DNA of 64,000 bases from JAXHMB01 sp034521755 (GTDB lineage Bacteria; Bacteroidota; Rhodothermia; Balneolales; Balneolaceae): positions 310,001 through 374,000 of the forward strand of contig JAXHMB010000001.1 of assembly GCA_034521755.1 (NCBI GenBank), read 5' to 3'. Numbering within the stretch: the stretch's first letter is position 1; every line of letters begins with the position of its first letter. The position numbers and the translations under genes were made by a program. This document shows positions 55,375 to 64,000 of the stretch, one piece after another. Under the pieces are notes generated by a model. It was not told the DNA's origin. It saw only the letters and a list, made by a program, of their open reading frames with translations, and ran no database searches.

Positions 55375-56154
55375 GTGTTAGAAATAAAAGATCTACATGT
55401 TGTTGTTGAAGAGGATGGTACTGAAATCCTCAAAGGCGTCAATCTCAAAATTAATAAAGGCGAAATTCATGCCATCATGGGACCTAATGGAAGCGGTAAA
55501 TCAACGCTTGCCAAAGTCATTGCCGGACATGAATCTTATGAAGTAACGCAAGGTGATATTTTGTTTGAAGGAGAAAGTATCCTTGAGTTAGACCCTGATG
55601 AGAGAGCTCATAAAGGCATCTTTCTTGCATTCCAGTATCCTGTAGAAGTGCCTGGAGTTACCAATAAAACGCTTCTTCGACAGGCATATAACACCATAGC
55701 TAAAGAGCAGGGCAGAGACGAGCTTGATCCTCTCGAGTTTGAAGACTATGTGGAAGACCGCTTAAAGATTGTAGAAATGAAGAAGGAATTTCTTGACAGG
55801 AGCGTAAATGCAGGATTTTCCGGTGGGGAAAAGAAACGTAATGAAATTTTCCAGATGGCTGTTTTAAATCCAAAGTTCTCAATTCTGGATGAAACAGATT
55901 CCGGCCTGGATATTGATGCCCTCAAAACTGTTGCAAAAGGTATCAATTATCTCGCTGGCCAAGATAAGGCAATATGCATGGTAACGCATTATCAGCGTAT
56001 CCTTGACTATATCCAGCCAGAGTTTGTACACGTGATGCTGGACGGAAAGATTGTTAAGTCCGGTGATAAACAACTGGCCGTCAAGCTTGAGGATAAAGGT
56101 TATGATTGGCTTACCGATCTAGCATCTGTATCAGTTAATGGAGAACAGAATTAA
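55375..56154 (+). CDS. sufC: Fe-S cluster assembly ATPase SufC
   Basis: A 259-residue ABC ATPase that drives SufBCD. The P-loop is GPNGSGKST, the Q-loop is FLAFQYP, the signature is SGGEKKRNE and the Walker B is ILDETDSGLDIDA, with the atypical acidic residues characteristic of SufC. The start is GTG with an AAAAGGAA run 10-17 bases upstream. It is 45 bases after sufB and ends four bases before the sufD ATG. Confidence 0.96.
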   Translation: MLEIKDLHVVVEEDGTEILKGVNLKINKGEIHAIMGPNGSGKSTLAKVIAGHESYEVTQGDILFEGESILELDPDERAHKGIFLAFQYPVEVPGVTNKTLLRQAYNTIAKEQGRDELDPLEFEDYVEDRLKIVEMKKEFLDRSVNAGFSGGEKKRNEIFQMAVLNPKFSILDETDSGLDIDALKTVAKGINYLAGQDKAICMVTHYQRILDYIQPEFVHVMLDGKIVKSGDKQLAVKLEDKGYDWLTDLASVSVNGEQN

Positions 56155-56158
56155 GGAA

Positions 56159-57495
56159 ATGGCGAATATCAAAAAAGAAACAAATAATTTTTTACCTGAT
56201 CTTCTGAAATTTCAGGGATCATTGAACGGCAAATCGCAGTTATTGGATAAACTACGCCTCCAGGGTGCAGAAGAAGTCCAGTCTAAAGACTTTCCCAGTA
56301 AAAAAGAAGAAGACTGGAAGTTTATAAGCCTGCGAGATTTATATCGTGACAGTTATACTTTGGCCCGGAATCTGGATATCGATTCTCCTGATGTAAGTGA
56401 GTATTTCATCCCGGAGAGTGAAGGAGCACGGCTGGTATTTATTAATGGAGTTTTTTCAGCAAAGCAATCTTCTACTGATGCATTACCTGATGAAGTAATC
56501 ATTGGCAACCTTGCTGAGCTGGCCACTGAAAATGAAGAGCTGGTTGAAAAACACCTGAATCAGTATGGAGATTTTGAAGACGATGTATTCACTTCATTTA
56601 ATAGCGCTTTTGTGCAGGATGGAGCCTTCATTTATGTCCCTAAAGGGTGTTAAGGTAGATACACCTGTTACAAATGTTACATGCTCAAACAGATGCTTCA
56701 GAGACCTACTTTACGACTTCTCGTTGTATAATAGTTGCAGATGAAGGCTCTGAAATAACCCTCGTTGAAGATCATATTGGGCTTGGGGAAAATAAGTACT
56801 TCAACCTGCCGGTTGTTGAGATAAACCTGGAGCGTGAAGCTTATGTAAAGCACACCAAGATTCAACGTGATAGCAAGAAAGCTATTCACATCGCAAGGGT
56901 AGGGGCTCATGTGAAGCAGCATGCAAATTATGAGTCATACACAATAACTCTGGGAGCAAAGCTTTCCAGAAATGAGCCGCGTATTACACAGCTCGAAGAA
57001 GAGGTGGAGTTTACGGTTGATGGGCTGGTATTGATTGACGGAGACCAGGTATCTGATACTCATTCAGTGATGGATCACCGGTTTTCTCATTGCGAAAGCC
57101 ACCAACTGCATAAGTGCGTGATCAACGGAAATGCTCACTCTGTATTCAATGGAAAGATATTTGTACGCAAAGATGCTCAAAAGATTGATTCTTTTCAGGA
57201 AAATAGAAACCTGCTGCTTTCCAGAAAGGGGCTGGTAAACACCAAGCCTCAGCTTGAAATTTTTGCTGATGACGTTGTTTGTACTCACGGTGCAACGGTA
57301 GGACAACTTGAAGAAGATGAGGTATTCTATCTTAAAAGCCGTGGGCTAAATGAACAACAAGCTCGCGAATTGCTTACTTATGCTTTTGCCCTTGAAACGA
57401 TCGAGAATATTACCATAGACTCTGTTCAGCAACTTCTTGTGGATGAAGTTCACAAATTTACTGATTACGAGCTGGATTCAGAGCTAACTGCCTAA
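56159..57495 (+). pseudogene. sufD: Fe-S cluster assembly protein SufD, broken by two extra bases
   Basis: SufD completes the SufBCD complex. The first frame from the ATG at 56159 has KKEEDWKFISLRDLYRDSY and ends QDGAFIYVPKGC at a stop at 56651-56653. The third frame from 56674 gives MLHAQTDASETYFTTSR, the SufBD core with HAKSHQLHK-type sites (SHCESHQLHKC, GKIFVRKDAQKIDSFQENRNLLLS) and the usual end. Taking away one G from GGG at 56645-56647 and one base at 56664-56669 joins them as VPKGVKVDTPLQMLHAQ, which suits the family. As SufD is normally needed for Suf function, sequence error is more likely than decay. Confidence 0.88.
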
Positions 57496-57497
57496 TT

Positions 57498-58745
57498 ATG
57501 CCCGACACCTTGGACAGCATATCGAAACCAACTATTGATTTCGATGCCATTCGTAAAGATTTCCCGGTATTAAACCGATCGGTTAATGGCAATCCATTGG
57601 TTTATCTCGACAATGCTGCCTCCAGTCAGATGCCTAATCATGTCGCCGACCGTATAGACAAATATCACAGAGAAGAGCACGCTAATGTGCATAGAGGTAT
57701 TCACACCTTAAGTCAGGAAGGAACTGACTTCTATGAGTCAACTCGTGAAAAGACTCGCACATTAATCAATGCCCGGCATACGCACGAAGTTATTTATACC
57801 AGTGGTACCACAGAATCTATAAACCTTGTTGCTCAAAGTTTTGGGCGGAAATTTATCAAAGAAGGGCAAGAGATTTTGATCTCTGAGATTGAGCATCATG
57901 CTAATATTGTGCCATGGCAAATGGTGGCTAAAGATGTAGGAGCCAAACTTAGTGTCATACCAGTTAATGATGCGGGTGAGCTTATTTGGGATAAGTTTAT
58001 TGAACTGTTAAGCAAGAATACGGCTATTCTGGCAATAGGACATGTATCGAATGCCTTGGGAACAATTCATCCGGTCAAGGAAATGGTGGCCGAAGCACAC
58101 AAGCTGGACGTACCGGTATTAATAGATGGAGCTCAAGCAGTACCGCACAGCGAAGTTGATGTACAAGACCTTGATGCTGATTTCTATGCTTTTTCCGCTC
58201 ATAAAATGTGCGGTCCTACCGGATTCGGGATTCTCTATGGAAAAGAAAAATACCTGAACGAAATGCCTCCTTACCAAGGTGGCGGCGATATGATTGATAA
58301 GGTGAGTTTTGAAGAAACAACCTTTAACAAACTACCGCACAAGTTTGAGGCTGGTACACCAGCCATAGCAGCAGGTATTGGATTTGGGGCTGCAATTGAT
58401 TATTTGAATAAAATTGGAATGCAGAATATCGCTGATCGCGAACACGAACTTTTAGCGTATGCTACTGATCAGTTGTTGAAGATAAATGGATTAAAAATAA
58501 TTGGGACAGCTAAGAACAAGGCATCCGTTATTTCCTTTGTTGTAGATGACATTCATGCATCAGATATAGGTACTATTCTTGATCAACAGGGAATAGCCAT
58601 ACGAACAGGACATCATTGCGCCCAGCCAACTATGCGTAGATTTAACATCCCTGCTACAGCCCGTGCTTCTATCTCTTTCTACAATAATGAAGAAGATATA
58701 GACCGTCTTGTAGAAGGAGTAAAAAAGGCTAAAGAGTTCTTTTAA
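57498..58745 (+). CDS. sufS: cysteine desulfurase SufS
   Basis: A 415-residue group II cysteine desulfurase that supplies persulfide sulfur. The PLP lysine is Lys236 in FSAHKMCGPTGFGI and the catalytic Cys374 is in RTGHHCAQPTMRRF. The N terminus shows YLDNAASSQMP and HRGIHTLSQ. The length is usual for SufS. It begins two bases after sufD. No SufE or SufU gene follows, so the sulfur transfer partner must be elsewhere or absent. Confidence 0.95.
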   Translation: MPDTLDSISKPTIDFDAIRKDFPVLNRSVNGNPLVYLDNAASSQMPNHVADRIDKYHREEHANVHRGIHTLSQEGTDFYESTREKTRTLINARHTHEVIYTSGTTESINLVAQSFGRKFIKEGQEILISEIEHHANIVPWQMVAKDVGAKLSVIPVNDAGELIWDKFIELLSKNTAILAIGHVSNALGTIHPVKEMVAEAHKLDVPVLIDGAQAVPHSEVDVQDLDADFYAFSAHKMCGPTGFGILYGKEKYLNEMPPYQGGGDMIDKVSFEETTFNKLPHKFEAGTPAIAAGIGFGAAIDYLNKIGMQNIADREHELLAYATDQLLKINGLKIIGTAKNKASVISFVVDDIHASDIGTILDQQGIAIRTGHHCAQPTMRRFNIPATARASISFYNNEEDIDRLVEGVKKAKEFF

Positions 58746-58846
58746 TAGTTTTATTACAGCCAATCAGAGCTTTATCGGAAACTATAATTTATTTATATTC
58801 GTTCTAAACAGAGAAACGAGCGAACAGAAATTAATTTCCAGTATCA

Positions 58847-59398
58847 ATGCCAAAAATAAAAGAAATAGAGCGTACCCCTAATCCTGATGCCATGCGATTT
58901 GTACTTGGTGAATCGCTTACCAATGGAGTTACCAAATCATTTGAGAATGCGTCCGATGCAGAAGGTGATGAGCTTGCATCGGCATTGTTTTCTATCGATA
59001 ACGTTATCAATGTCTATTACGTTGACAAGTATGTGACCGTAACCCAGGATGGAGATGCAGTGTGGTCTGAATTACTCCGAAAGCTGGCACCGCCCATTCG
59101 GGAAGCCAAGCAACAGAACGACGCAATGGAAGATGATGAGGTTCATGCCACTAAAGAAGTTCAAGAATCAGATGATCCCCGTCTTGTTGAAATCAACAAG
59201 ATGTTGGATGAACAAGTACGCCCTTATTTGCTGGCAGACGGTGGTGGATTAAAAATTCTTGGTTTAGAGGGTAATCGACTGAAAGTTCACTACCAGGGAG
59301 CATGCGGTACCTGCCCAACGGCTACATCTGGAACGCTTTATGCCATTGAAAGCATGGTTAAGCGTGTTGATCCGGAAATTCAGGTCATTTCTGTTTAA
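58847..59398 (+). CDS. NifU-type Fe-S carrier (Nfu)
   Basis: A 183-residue Nfu protein: an N-terminal Nfu_N domain (ERTPNPDAMRFVLGESL, SIDNVINVYYVDKYVTVTQD), an acidic linker and the C-terminal NifU domain with RPYLLADGGGLKILGLEG and the Fe-S-binding CxxC in YQGACGTCPTATSG. Such proteins pass 4Fe-4S clusters to target enzymes. A gap of 100 bases after sufS may hold an internal promoter, but it belongs functionally to the suf set. Confidence 0.92.
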   Translation: MPKIKEIERTPNPDAMRFVLGESLTNGVTKSFENASDAEGDELASALFSIDNVINVYYVDKYVTVTQDGDAVWSELLRKLAPPIREAKQQNDAMEDDEVHATKEVQESDDPRLVEINKMLDEQVRPYLLADGGGLKILGLEGNRLKVHYQGACGTCPTATSGTLYAIESMVKRVDPEIQVISV

Positions 59399-59416
59399 GA
59401 AATAAGGATAACATTC

Positions 59417-59755
59417 ATGTCAATAACCATTAGCGACAGAGCAGCAAAACGCATCAACGAAATTCGGCATGAGCAAAACCTTACCGATGATGCTAAGCTA
59501 CGGGTAGGAGTTGTAAGCGGTGGTTGTTCAGGTTTGACCTACGAGCTTGATTTTGACCAGAAGGAACCTGATGAGTCACAGAAAGACCAGCTATTTGAAG
59601 ATAATGGGATACAACTGATTTGTGATATGCGCAGTTTTTTGTATCTCTCAGGAACTCAGCTTGATTATACCGAAGGATTAGATGGCGAGGGATTTCACTT
59701 CCACAACCCTAATGCCTCACGCACATGTTCATGTGGTGAATCATTTTCAGTATAA
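59417..59755 (+). CDS. A-type Fe-S carrier (IscA/SufA/ErpA family)
   Basis: A 112-residue A-type carrier with the three conserved cysteines: one in VSGGCSGLTYELDFD and two in CSCGESF at the end. ISDRAAKRINEIRHEQ at the start is typical. It accepts clusters from SufBCD and delivers them. It lies 18 bases after nfu and six before the DUF2480 gene. Confidence 0.93.
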   Translation: MSITISDRAAKRINEIRHEQNLTDDAKLRVGVVSGGCSGLTYELDFDQKEPDESQKDQLFEDNGIQLICDMRSFLYLSGTQLDYTEGLDGEGFHFHNPNASRTCSCGESFSV

Positions 59756-59761
59756 GTTATT

Positions 59762-60286
59762 ATGGCTACCCAGGATCAAACAGAAATTGTCAACAAAGTT
59801 AAACAATCAAAAAAGCTCGTCACGCTAGATCTTCAGCAATACTTTGATGATACTCCTATTGCTGAATTGGATCTCAAAGAATTTCTTTTTCAAGAGCTCA
59901 TTTTAAAAGAAGAAGAATTCCGAAATCAGCTGGAAGAATACAACTGGAGTCAATTCCGGGACAAGTATCTGGCTGTTTTTTGTTCTTCAGATGCTATCAT
60001 ATCAAAATGGGCATATATGCTTGTAGCGCAACATGCTACAGGAATTGCCAAGGATACTTTCAAGGGTACAAAAGAACAGTTTTTATTTGAATTATACCGC
60101 CGGAATATGGAAAGTATCAACTGGGAAGATTACAAAGATAAGTTTGTGATACTAAAGGGATGCAGCAGCAAAGAAAAACCTGTTCCTGAAAGTGTTTATC
60201 TTTATGCTACAAAAAAACTTGTACCGCATGTTAAAAAGCTGATGTATGGCGAAGCCTGTTCAAATGTACCGGTTTACCGAAGCTGA
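59762..60286 (+). CDS. DUF2480 protein linked to the suf operon
   Basis: A 174-residue cytoplasmic protein of the DUF2480 family. It has an LVTLDLQQYFDD strand, FLFQELILKEEEFR, YNWSQFRDKYLAVFCSSDAIISKWAYMLV, then KGCSSKEKPVPESVY and a final YGEACSNVPVYRS. Three cysteines sit in these motifs, which I recall as conserved in the family. There is no known function. It is six bases after the A-type carrier gene and the last gene of the suf set, so a role in Fe-S assembly or sulfur transfer is a fair inference. Confidence 0.85.
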   Translation: MATQDQTEIVNKVKQSKKLVTLDLQQYFDDTPIAELDLKEFLFQELILKEEEFRNQLEEYNWSQFRDKYLAVFCSSDAIISKWAYMLVAQHATGIAKDTFKGTKEQFLFELYRRNMESINWEDYKDKFVILKGCSSKEKPVPESVYLYATKKLVPHVKKLMYGEACSNVPVYRS

Positions 60287-60351
60287 TCTTTAAGGTTGAA
60301 TGAAGCAACAGCCTGTATTACTTTCCTTAGAAATCCAACTAATATTTAGCT

Positions 60352-61095
60352 ATGTCTGAATCACAATCTATCGTCTTAATTACCGGTGCATCGCGGGGAA
60401 TAGGTAAGTCCATTACAGAGAAACTATTAGAAAACAATCTTTCTGTAATTGGTACAGCAAGAAGTTCTTCATTTCCCAGTGATTTTTTAGCTAACAATTC
60501 TTTTGAAGGACTAAAAGTTGACCTGTCTGATCAAGCCGATATTGAAAAAACACTCAAGCCTGTATTTGAAAGAGATAACCCACCGTCAGTATTAATTAAC
60601 AATGCAGGAATTTTTGAAGAATCTGGCTTTGATATCGATCAAGAAGCTTGGCTAAAAAACTGGGATAGGACTATGCAAGTAAACCTTAGAGCTCCTGCAT
60701 TGCTTTCAAAATGGGCGCTAAACCGATGGGAAGAAGAGGGCGGGGGAATACTTGTCAATATCGCTTCAAGGGCTGCATACCGAGGAGATACGCAGGAATA
60801 TGCATCTTATGCGGCATCCAAAGGGGGAATGGTGGCTTTTACTAAAAGTGTAGCCAGAGACTTTGGGAAGCATAATATTTCTGCTTATTCCATTGCTCCG
60901 GGATTTATAAAAACAGATATGGCTATGGACTCCATTAAGGTTTATGGAGAAGAATATCTTACAGAAGGTATGGCTTTTGATGAGATTACTTCTCCGGAAG
61001 AAGTGGGAGAACTCGTGGCATTTTTGGCACTTGGCAAAGTACCGCATATGACGGGTTCTACCTTTCATATTAATGGTGGTTCATACATGATATAG
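60352..61095 (+). CDS. short-chain dehydrogenase/reductase
   Basis: A 247-residue SDR of the classical type. The cofactor loop is TGASRGIG, with the Asn of LINNAGIF, the catalytic Ser in NIASRAAYRG and YASYAASKGGMVAF for Tyr and Lys. The end SPEEVGELVAFLAL..MTGSTFHINGG is typical of FabG-like members. The substrate is not known. It is seven bases upstream of fni, hence in the isoprenoid group. Confidence 0.9.
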   Translation: MSESQSIVLITGASRGIGKSITEKLLENNLSVIGTARSSSFPSDFLANNSFEGLKVDLSDQADIEKTLKPVFERDNPPSVLINNAGIFEESGFDIDQEAWLKNWDRTMQVNLRAPALLSKWALNRWEEEGGGILVNIASRAAYRGDTQEYASYAASKGGMVAFTKSVARDFGKHNISAYSIAPGFIKTDMAMDSIKVYGEEYLTEGMAFDEITSPEEVGELVAFLALGKVPHMTGSTFHINGGSYMI

Positions 61096-61102
61096 GTTTC
61101 AA

Positions 61103-62122
61103 ATGAGTATTAAAGATCGGAAAAAAGACCACGTAGATTTAACCGCAGGGGGAGATATGCAATATCAAACCCCCACTGGTTTTGAGCAATATAGATTTAT
61201 ACATAATGCTTTACCTGAGGTTAATTTTGATCAGGTTTCTACTAAAGCCGAATTATTGGGCCGAACTTTTTCATTTCCACTTTTTATCTCTTCAATGACT
61301 GGCGGCTACACAGATGCCGGTGCTGTTAATTCCATTATTGCGGAATTTTGTGAAAAGCATAATCTTCCATTTGGAGTTGGCAGTCAGCGTATTATGCTGG
61401 AAAATCCAGATACGATTGAATCATTTTCAATCGTAAGGGAAAAAGCCCCAACCGCTTTTGTAGCCTCAAATATTGGTGGCGCCCAACTAATCGGAGGAAT
61501 CTCTAAACAAAACCTAAATCTGCTTATCGATAGCATCAAGGCTGATGCCATAATTGTACACCTTAATCCCTTACAGGAGCTGATGCAACCAGAAGGAGAT
61601 CGTAATTTTAAAGGCATTCAGAATGGTATAGAACAATTGGTTAAAGACAGCCCGATCCCTGTAATTGTAAAAGAAACGGGTGCGGGTATTTCTAAAGAGG
61701 TTGCATATCGGTTGCTAAATCTGGGAGTGTCAGTTATAGATACGGCAGGAGCGGGTGGAACAAGCTGGGCAAAGGTTGAAAATGAAAGAGCCATAAATCA
61801 AGATCCAAAAGAACATTTTAATGATTGGGGCATCTCAACAGTCAGAAGCTTACAAGGAATCCTTCAGCTTAGAAAGGACTTTGAGTATGGAGTAATTGCA
61901 TCCGGAGGTATCAGGTCAAGCCATGATATAGCTAAATCTCTTTGTATGGGAGCAAATTTCAGCGCTTCAGCGCAGCCTGTTATACAAGCAATTGTTAAAG
62001 GCGGACAAGAAGAATTGGAGAAAATGTTTCAGAGCTGGAAGAAAGATTTAAAAATTATCCTAACTTTACTGGGATGCAAAAATCTGGTGGAACTGAATAG
62101 CTCGCATTTACATTTAGCCTGA
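61103..62122 (+). CDS. fni: type 2 isopentenyl-diphosphate delta-isomerase
   Basis: A 339-residue FMN-dependent IPP isomerase that interconverts IPP and DMAPP. RKKDHVDL at the start, SSMTGGYTDAG, GVGSQRIMLENP, HLNPLQELMQPEGDRNF (the family signature), PVIVKETGAGISKEVA and ASGGIRSSHDIAKSLCMGA are all typical. It precedes the polyprenyl synthase by 66 bases, consistent with shared isoprenoid synthesis. Confidence 0.94.
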   Translation: MSIKDRKKDHVDLTAGGDMQYQTPTGFEQYRFIHNALPEVNFDQVSTKAELLGRTFSFPLFISSMTGGYTDAGAVNSIIAEFCEKHNLPFGVGSQRIMLENPDTIESFSIVREKAPTAFVASNIGGAQLIGGISKQNLNLLIDSIKADAIIVHLNPLQELMQPEGDRNFKGIQNGIEQLVKDSPIPVIVKETGAGISKEVAYRLLNLGVSVIDTAGAGGTSWAKVENERAINQDPKEHFNDWGISTVRSLQGILQLRKDFEYGVIASGGIRSSHDIAKSLCMGANFSASAQPVIQAIVKGGQEELEKMFQSWKKDLKIILTLLGCKNLVELNSSHLHLA

Positions 62123-62188
62123 TTAACACCTAATACCCTGGGCTAAATTGTTTATATTTGGCCTTTCAAAAATCTGACAAGCAGTACT

Positions 62189-63184
62189 TTGAATCAATCT
62201 GAAACCCAACAAAAACTTACTGGACTGATAGATAGGGAGCTAAACTCACTGGAGCTGCCCCAAACTCCGTCTTCACTCTATGAACCTGTAAGATATACTC
62301 TTAATCTGGGAGGCAAACGCATTCGACCATATTTAACGCTTACGGGTTGTGGCCTATGTGGAGGTGAACCTGAAGAAGCGTTACCTGCAGCTATTGCAAT
62401 TGAGTTGCTCCACAATTTTACTCTTTTGCATGATGATATCATGGACGCTGCTGAAACCAGAAGAGGTGAGCCGAGTGTGTTTAGAAAGTGGGATTCAGCA
62501 ACAGCCATCTTGAGCGGCGACGCGATGTATGCCTGGGCTTTTGAGCAGCTTCAATATTATGGTGAAAGCAACCAATATTCAAAAAAACAGTATGCAGAGA
62601 TAATTAATATATTTTTGGAATCTGCTAGAACCGTTTGTGAAGGCCAGGCTTATGATCTTGCCTTTGAGAAACAACAAAATGTTACTATTGATGAATATCT
62701 CACCATGATTAAGGGCAAAACTGCTGCTCTTATCAGTGGAGCTATAAAATTAGGTGGAGCTGTTGCTGATGTAGATGGCAATTGTCTTAATCGGCTTAAA
62801 CAAATTGGAGCTGAGATAGGTATTGCTTTTCAGATTCAGGATGACCTTTTGGATGCCATAGCTGATCCTGAAAAATTTGGCAAAAAGAAAGGAGGAGATA
62901 TTATGGAAGGCAAGAAAACATATCTTTCTATTCTTGCGTTAGAAAAGGGCAGTAAGGTCCAACAAGATTTAATTCTATCTGTACTTTCTCGGGATAATGT
63001 TTCTCAAGAAGATGTAGAAAACATAACGGATATTTATAAGTCGTTGGGCATTTTTAAACAAACTTCTGACACAATTGAAAAACGATACAAAAATGCCTTA
63101 CATTTGGTCTCAGGTTTTGAAGAGTCTGAATACAAAAATGAATTAACTGAACTGATCAATAATCTCAATAATAGAGAATACTGA
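62189..63184 (+). CDS. polyprenyl (farnesyl/geranylgeranyl) diphosphate synthase
   Basis: A 331-residue trans-isoprenyl diphosphate synthase. The first aspartate-rich motif is DDIMD (82-86) in LLHDDIMDAAETRRGEPSV and the second is DDLLD in FQIQDDLLDAIADPEKFG. The residues before the first motif (NFTLLH) will set product length; F and L there do not decide it from sequence alone. The start is TTG, with no ATG in the first tens of residues. A possible -7 box TATATTTG is at 62153-62160. Confidence 0.93.
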   Translation: MNQSETQQKLTGLIDRELNSLELPQTPSSLYEPVRYTLNLGGKRIRPYLTLTGCGLCGGEPEEALPAAIAIELLHNFTLLHDDIMDAAETRRGEPSVFRKWDSATAILSGDAMYAWAFEQLQYYGESNQYSKKQYAEIINIFLESARTVCEGQAYDLAFEKQQNVTIDEYLTMIKGKTAALISGAIKLGGAVADVDGNCLNRLKQIGAEIGIAFQIQDDLLDAIADPEKFGKKKGGDIMEGKKTYLSILALEKGSKVQQDLILSVLSRDNVSQEDVENITDIYKSLGIFKQTSDTIEKRYKNALHLVSGFEESEYKNELTELINNLNNREY

Positions 63185-63195
63185 AATTTAATTTC

Positions 63196-64000
63196 ATGAA
63201 CTTAGATACAAAGAAACTGGTAAAAATTCTTTCTTCATTTTTAATATTGGCATTAGTTTTTACCTCCTGCAAAAACAAAGAATTAATTCAGCCGGGTGAT
63301 ACCATTGAAGTTGCTTATAATAAAGCTAAAGGATTGTATGACAAGGAAAAGTATGGCGATGCTGCTGATGCCTTTGAAAGGGTTTTTAGTTTAGCACGTG
63401 GCACACAATACGCTCAAGACAGTCAATATTATTTGGCTCAATCACATTTTAAAAGAGGACGTTATCTACTGGCAGCTTCAGAGTATCAGCGATATTCTTC
63501 CTTATATCCACGATCGGAACGTAGGGAAGATGCAGATTTTAAAGAAGCATTAAGCTATTACAAAATTAGTCCACGGTATAAAATAGACCAGCAATATACC
63601 AAAAGAGCTATTGAAAAATTCAGGCTTTACAATTCACGTTATCCTAACTCTGAAAAGGTGCAGGAAGCAGCTGAATATATTACAGAGCTTCGCTCAAAGC
63701 TAGCCCATAAGCTTTTTGGTGCTGCTCAGCTTTATATGAGAACAGATCGGTATGAAGCTGCTATCATTTATTATGACTTAATTATAAGCGATTATCCCGA
63801 GTCTAAGTGGGCCGAACGGGCGCTGGTAAATGAGATTGAAGCATATAATATTTATGCTGAAAAAAGTGTCAGAGACAAACAAGATGAACGCTATGGTAAA
63901 GCTGTTGAAACCTACGAAAAGTATATCCAATTATTTCCCAATGGACCTAATAGAGCTGAAGCTGAATCTCATGTTGATAAAGCACGTGTAGCTCTTGCAA
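63196..64000 (+). CDS. bamD: outer membrane assembly lipoprotein BamD (3' end outside window)
   Basis: The frame runs from the ATG at 63196 to the right edge (268 codons), without a stop. It has a lipobox Cys25 (FTSC), then TPR-like helical repeats: AYNKAKGLYDKEKYGDAADAFERVF, SQYYLAQSHFKRGRYLLAASEYQRY, KAIEKFRLYNSRYPNSEKV-type and the PNGPNRAEAE region. This is the BamD/YfiO layout, a partner of BamA in outer membrane protein insertion. It is 11 bases after the polyprenyl synthase gene. Confidence 0.9.
   Translation, partial: MNLDTKKLVKILSSFLILALVFTSCKNKELIQPGDTIEVAYNKAKGLYDKEKYGDAADAFERVFSLARGTQYAQDSQYYLAQSHFKRGRYLLAASEYQRYSSLYPRSERREDADFKEALSYYKISPRYKIDQQYTKRAIEKFRLYNSRYPNSEKVQEAAEYITELRSKLAHKLFGAAQLYMRTDRYEAAIIYYDLIISDYPESKWAERALVNEIEAYNIYAEKSVRDKQDERYGKAVETYEKYIQLFPNGPNRAEAESHVDKARVALA

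Noticed and set aside
56645..56669. Programmed +1 frameshift as in prfB for sufD
   Set aside because: Two shifts would be needed in about 20 bases, there is no CTT-TGA-type site with an upstream SD-like sequence, and sufD is not known to be recoded.
1..64000. CRISPR, prophage, insertion sequence or toxin-antitoxin systems
   Set aside because: No repeat-spacer array, transposase, integrase, phage structural gene or toxin-antitoxin pair was seen.

Overview
The window looks like a chromosome segment of a Bacteroidota/Balneolota-type bacterium, with a low-GC background of roughly 40 percent. The signs are the gene families present (GWxTD, DUF2480, DUF5777, DUF2723, 7TM-SpoIIE phosphatase, Omp85-like barrels), promoter-like sites of the TTTG / TAnnTTTG type, weak ribosome binding sites, frequent TTG starts and many short dispersed palindromes. 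I assign it tentatively to Balneolota; no rRNA is present to confirm this. I saw no tRNA, rRNA, CRISPR array, transposase or prophage.

Layout. 1-7302: a truncated GWxTD secreted protein, a methylcrotonyl-type carboxyltransferase, then three tandem exported amidohydrolase-fold proteins of which only the middle one keeps its metal ligands. 7378-14890: FMN reductase, Nit-type amidase, DUF3307, DUF445, YbeY, an unknown protein and a large DUF2723 membrane protein. 15166-21919: a sodium:neurotransmitter symporter homologue, a PH-domain protein, lipoprotein MsrB, a DUF4442 hotdog protein, a CDF metal transporter, a serine beta-lactamase-like hydrolase and two small unknowns. 22069-32593: a TonB-dependent receptor, a frameshifted receiver-histidine kinase, DUF2752 and TM2 proteins, a DUF5777/YceI/haem-lipoprotein cluster, a frameshifted DUF4097 gene coupled to a 7TM-SpoIIE phosphatase, and an Omp85-like barrel. 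32832-40929: a BAX-inhibitor homologue, MltG facing an LpoA-like protein, guaA, and the operon efp-accB-accC-gcvH. 41011-47706: a doubly frameshifted symporter, metG, a TrmH-family methyltransferase, greA with an elaborate leader, and ugd. The metG, trmH and ugd genes are clearly richer in GC, and three dispersed palindromic elements lie in this stretch. 47724-53534: Nudix, an Omp85-like barrel, a lipoprotein with an SH3 domain and a catalytically dead caspase-like domain, a DMT permease, phosphate acetyltransferase and a DinB-like protein. 53878-64000: a suf iron-sulfur assembly operon (sufB, C, D, S, nfu, an A-type carrier, DUF2480), then an SDR, type 2 IPP isomerase, polyprenyl diphosphate synthase and a truncated bamD.

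The most notable points are the pseudocaspase lipoprotein, the amidohydrolase trio with two dead members, the greA leader (promoter, overlapping palindrome and a terminator 44 bases before the start), DUF2480 tied to the suf operon, the compositional island with palindromes at 42.5-47.7 kb, and a repeated pattern of single extra bases that break five genes, including sufD. The last pattern fits insertion-type sequence error best but should be checked, because the alternatives are real decay or +1 recoding.
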